This document shows, in pieces, positions 12,094 through 12,340 of a stretch of 12,340 bases of DNA; position 1 is the stretch's first letter, and each line of letters starts with the position of its first letter. Origin of the DNA: Candidatus Woesearchaeota archaeon (GTDB taxonomy: Archaea; Nanobdellota; Nanobdellia; Woesearchaeales; GW2011-AR4); contig JACPMS010000048.1 in the NCBI GenBank assembly GCA_016185875.1, positions 1-12,340 of the forward strand, in the 5' to 3' direction. The notes below the pieces were generated by a model. That model did no database searches. It saw only the letters and a list, made by a program, of their open reading frames with translations, and was not told the DNA's origin. The translations under genes were made by a program, and so were the position numbers.

Positions 12094-12135
12094 TTTATTA
12101 ACCATTCTCTTTTCTACAAACTATTTTTATAGGTG
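12094..12135 (+). promoter_or_regulatory. secF promoter and Shine-Dalgarno
   Basis: TTTATTAA at 12094-12101 is a TATA-like box predicting a start near 12123. AGGTG at 12131-12135 lies five bases before the secF ATG, so this gene appears to be leadered with a short ribosome-binding leader, unlike several neighbours. Confidence 0.4.
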
Positions 12136-12140
12136 TAATT

Positions 12141-12340
12141 ATGGAACAGCAAACACAGCAAAAAAAATCAATAAAGCAAATCTTGTTTGAAATCTATGAC
12201 AGGAAATACAAGCTGCTGCTCATTATCCCGTTTTTAATGCTGTTTCTTGCATTGGCGCAGATTGGCTATCAGGTTTACAAGACAGGAGACTTCATAAAAA
12301 AAGATGTCTCATTAAAAGGAGGCGTAACAGTAACCATACC
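12141..12340 (+). CDS. secF: Protein translocase subunit SecF, N-terminal part (cut by right edge)
   Basis: Sixty-six residues are visible: a charged N-terminus (MEQQTQQKKSIKQILFEIYDR), a first transmembrane helix at about 25-44, then TGDFIKKDVSLKGGVTVTI (48-66). The D-x-S-L-K-G-G-V motif just after helix 1 is characteristic of archaeal SecF and begins its first extracytoplasmic domain. SecF works with SecD to assist protein export through SecYEG, using the proton gradient in bacteria; archaeal energetics are less clear. The rest of SecF, and probably secD, should follow to the right. The start is supported by AGGTG five bases upstream. Confidence 0.85.
   Translation, partial: MEQQTQQKKSIKQILFEIYDRKYKLLLIIPFLMLFLALAQIGYQVYKTGDFIKKDVSLKGGVTVTI

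Overview
The window looks archaeal, most likely from a small-genome DPANN-type lineage (Woesearchaeota/Pacearchaeota-like); the lineage is inference. Support comes from an archaeal-type SecF start, an exported protein with tandem extracellular Ig-like repeats and a C-terminal membrane anchor, low GC, and promoter architecture. Several genes have a TTTAAATA-like TATA box centred about 26 bases before the start codon, as expected for leaderless archaeal transcripts. A minority carry an AGGTG(A) Shine-Dalgarno instead. Genes are tightly packed, with 4-base overlaps and almost no space between convergent genes.

Layout. Positions 1-4329 (minus strand) hold a PadR regulator, a LolD/MacB-type ABC ATPase, an exported repeat protein and a MacB/FtsX-type permease in a tight operon. 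They are followed by a HIT-family protein and the start of a second permease cut by the left edge. The two permease starts are nearly identical in DNA, so this is a duplicated module. Positions 4330-4511 form a divergent control region packed with inverted repeats. Positions 4512-6510 (plus) carry two membrane-anchored proteins of unknown function whose outer domains are paralogous (the second begins with a SHOCT-like segment), then an MJ0882/RsmC-like methyltransferase.

Positions 6631-9364 hold two compact divergent promoter regions. The first drives a small Rossmann-like (possibly CARF-like) protein and a DUF4389 membrane protein. The second drives a SIMPL-domain exported protein and a site-2-protease-like M50 peptidase. 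A GDT1/UPF0016 cation transporter follows. Positions 9561-11279 encode CTP synthase (pyrG) with an apparent insertion in its glutaminase domain. Its stop codon abuts the stop of a convergent winged-helix regulator, which has a repeat-rich promoter. A second small winged-helix protein and the 5' end of secF close the window.

The part most like an uncharacterised system is 670-5917. A PadR-controlled ABC export or envelope-remodelling machine, with its own exported Ig-repeat partner, faces a pair of paralogous membrane-anchored ectodomain proteins across a nested-palindrome control region. Co-regulation of the two sides is inference from layout. No tRNA, rRNA, CRISPR array or insertion sequence was recognised.
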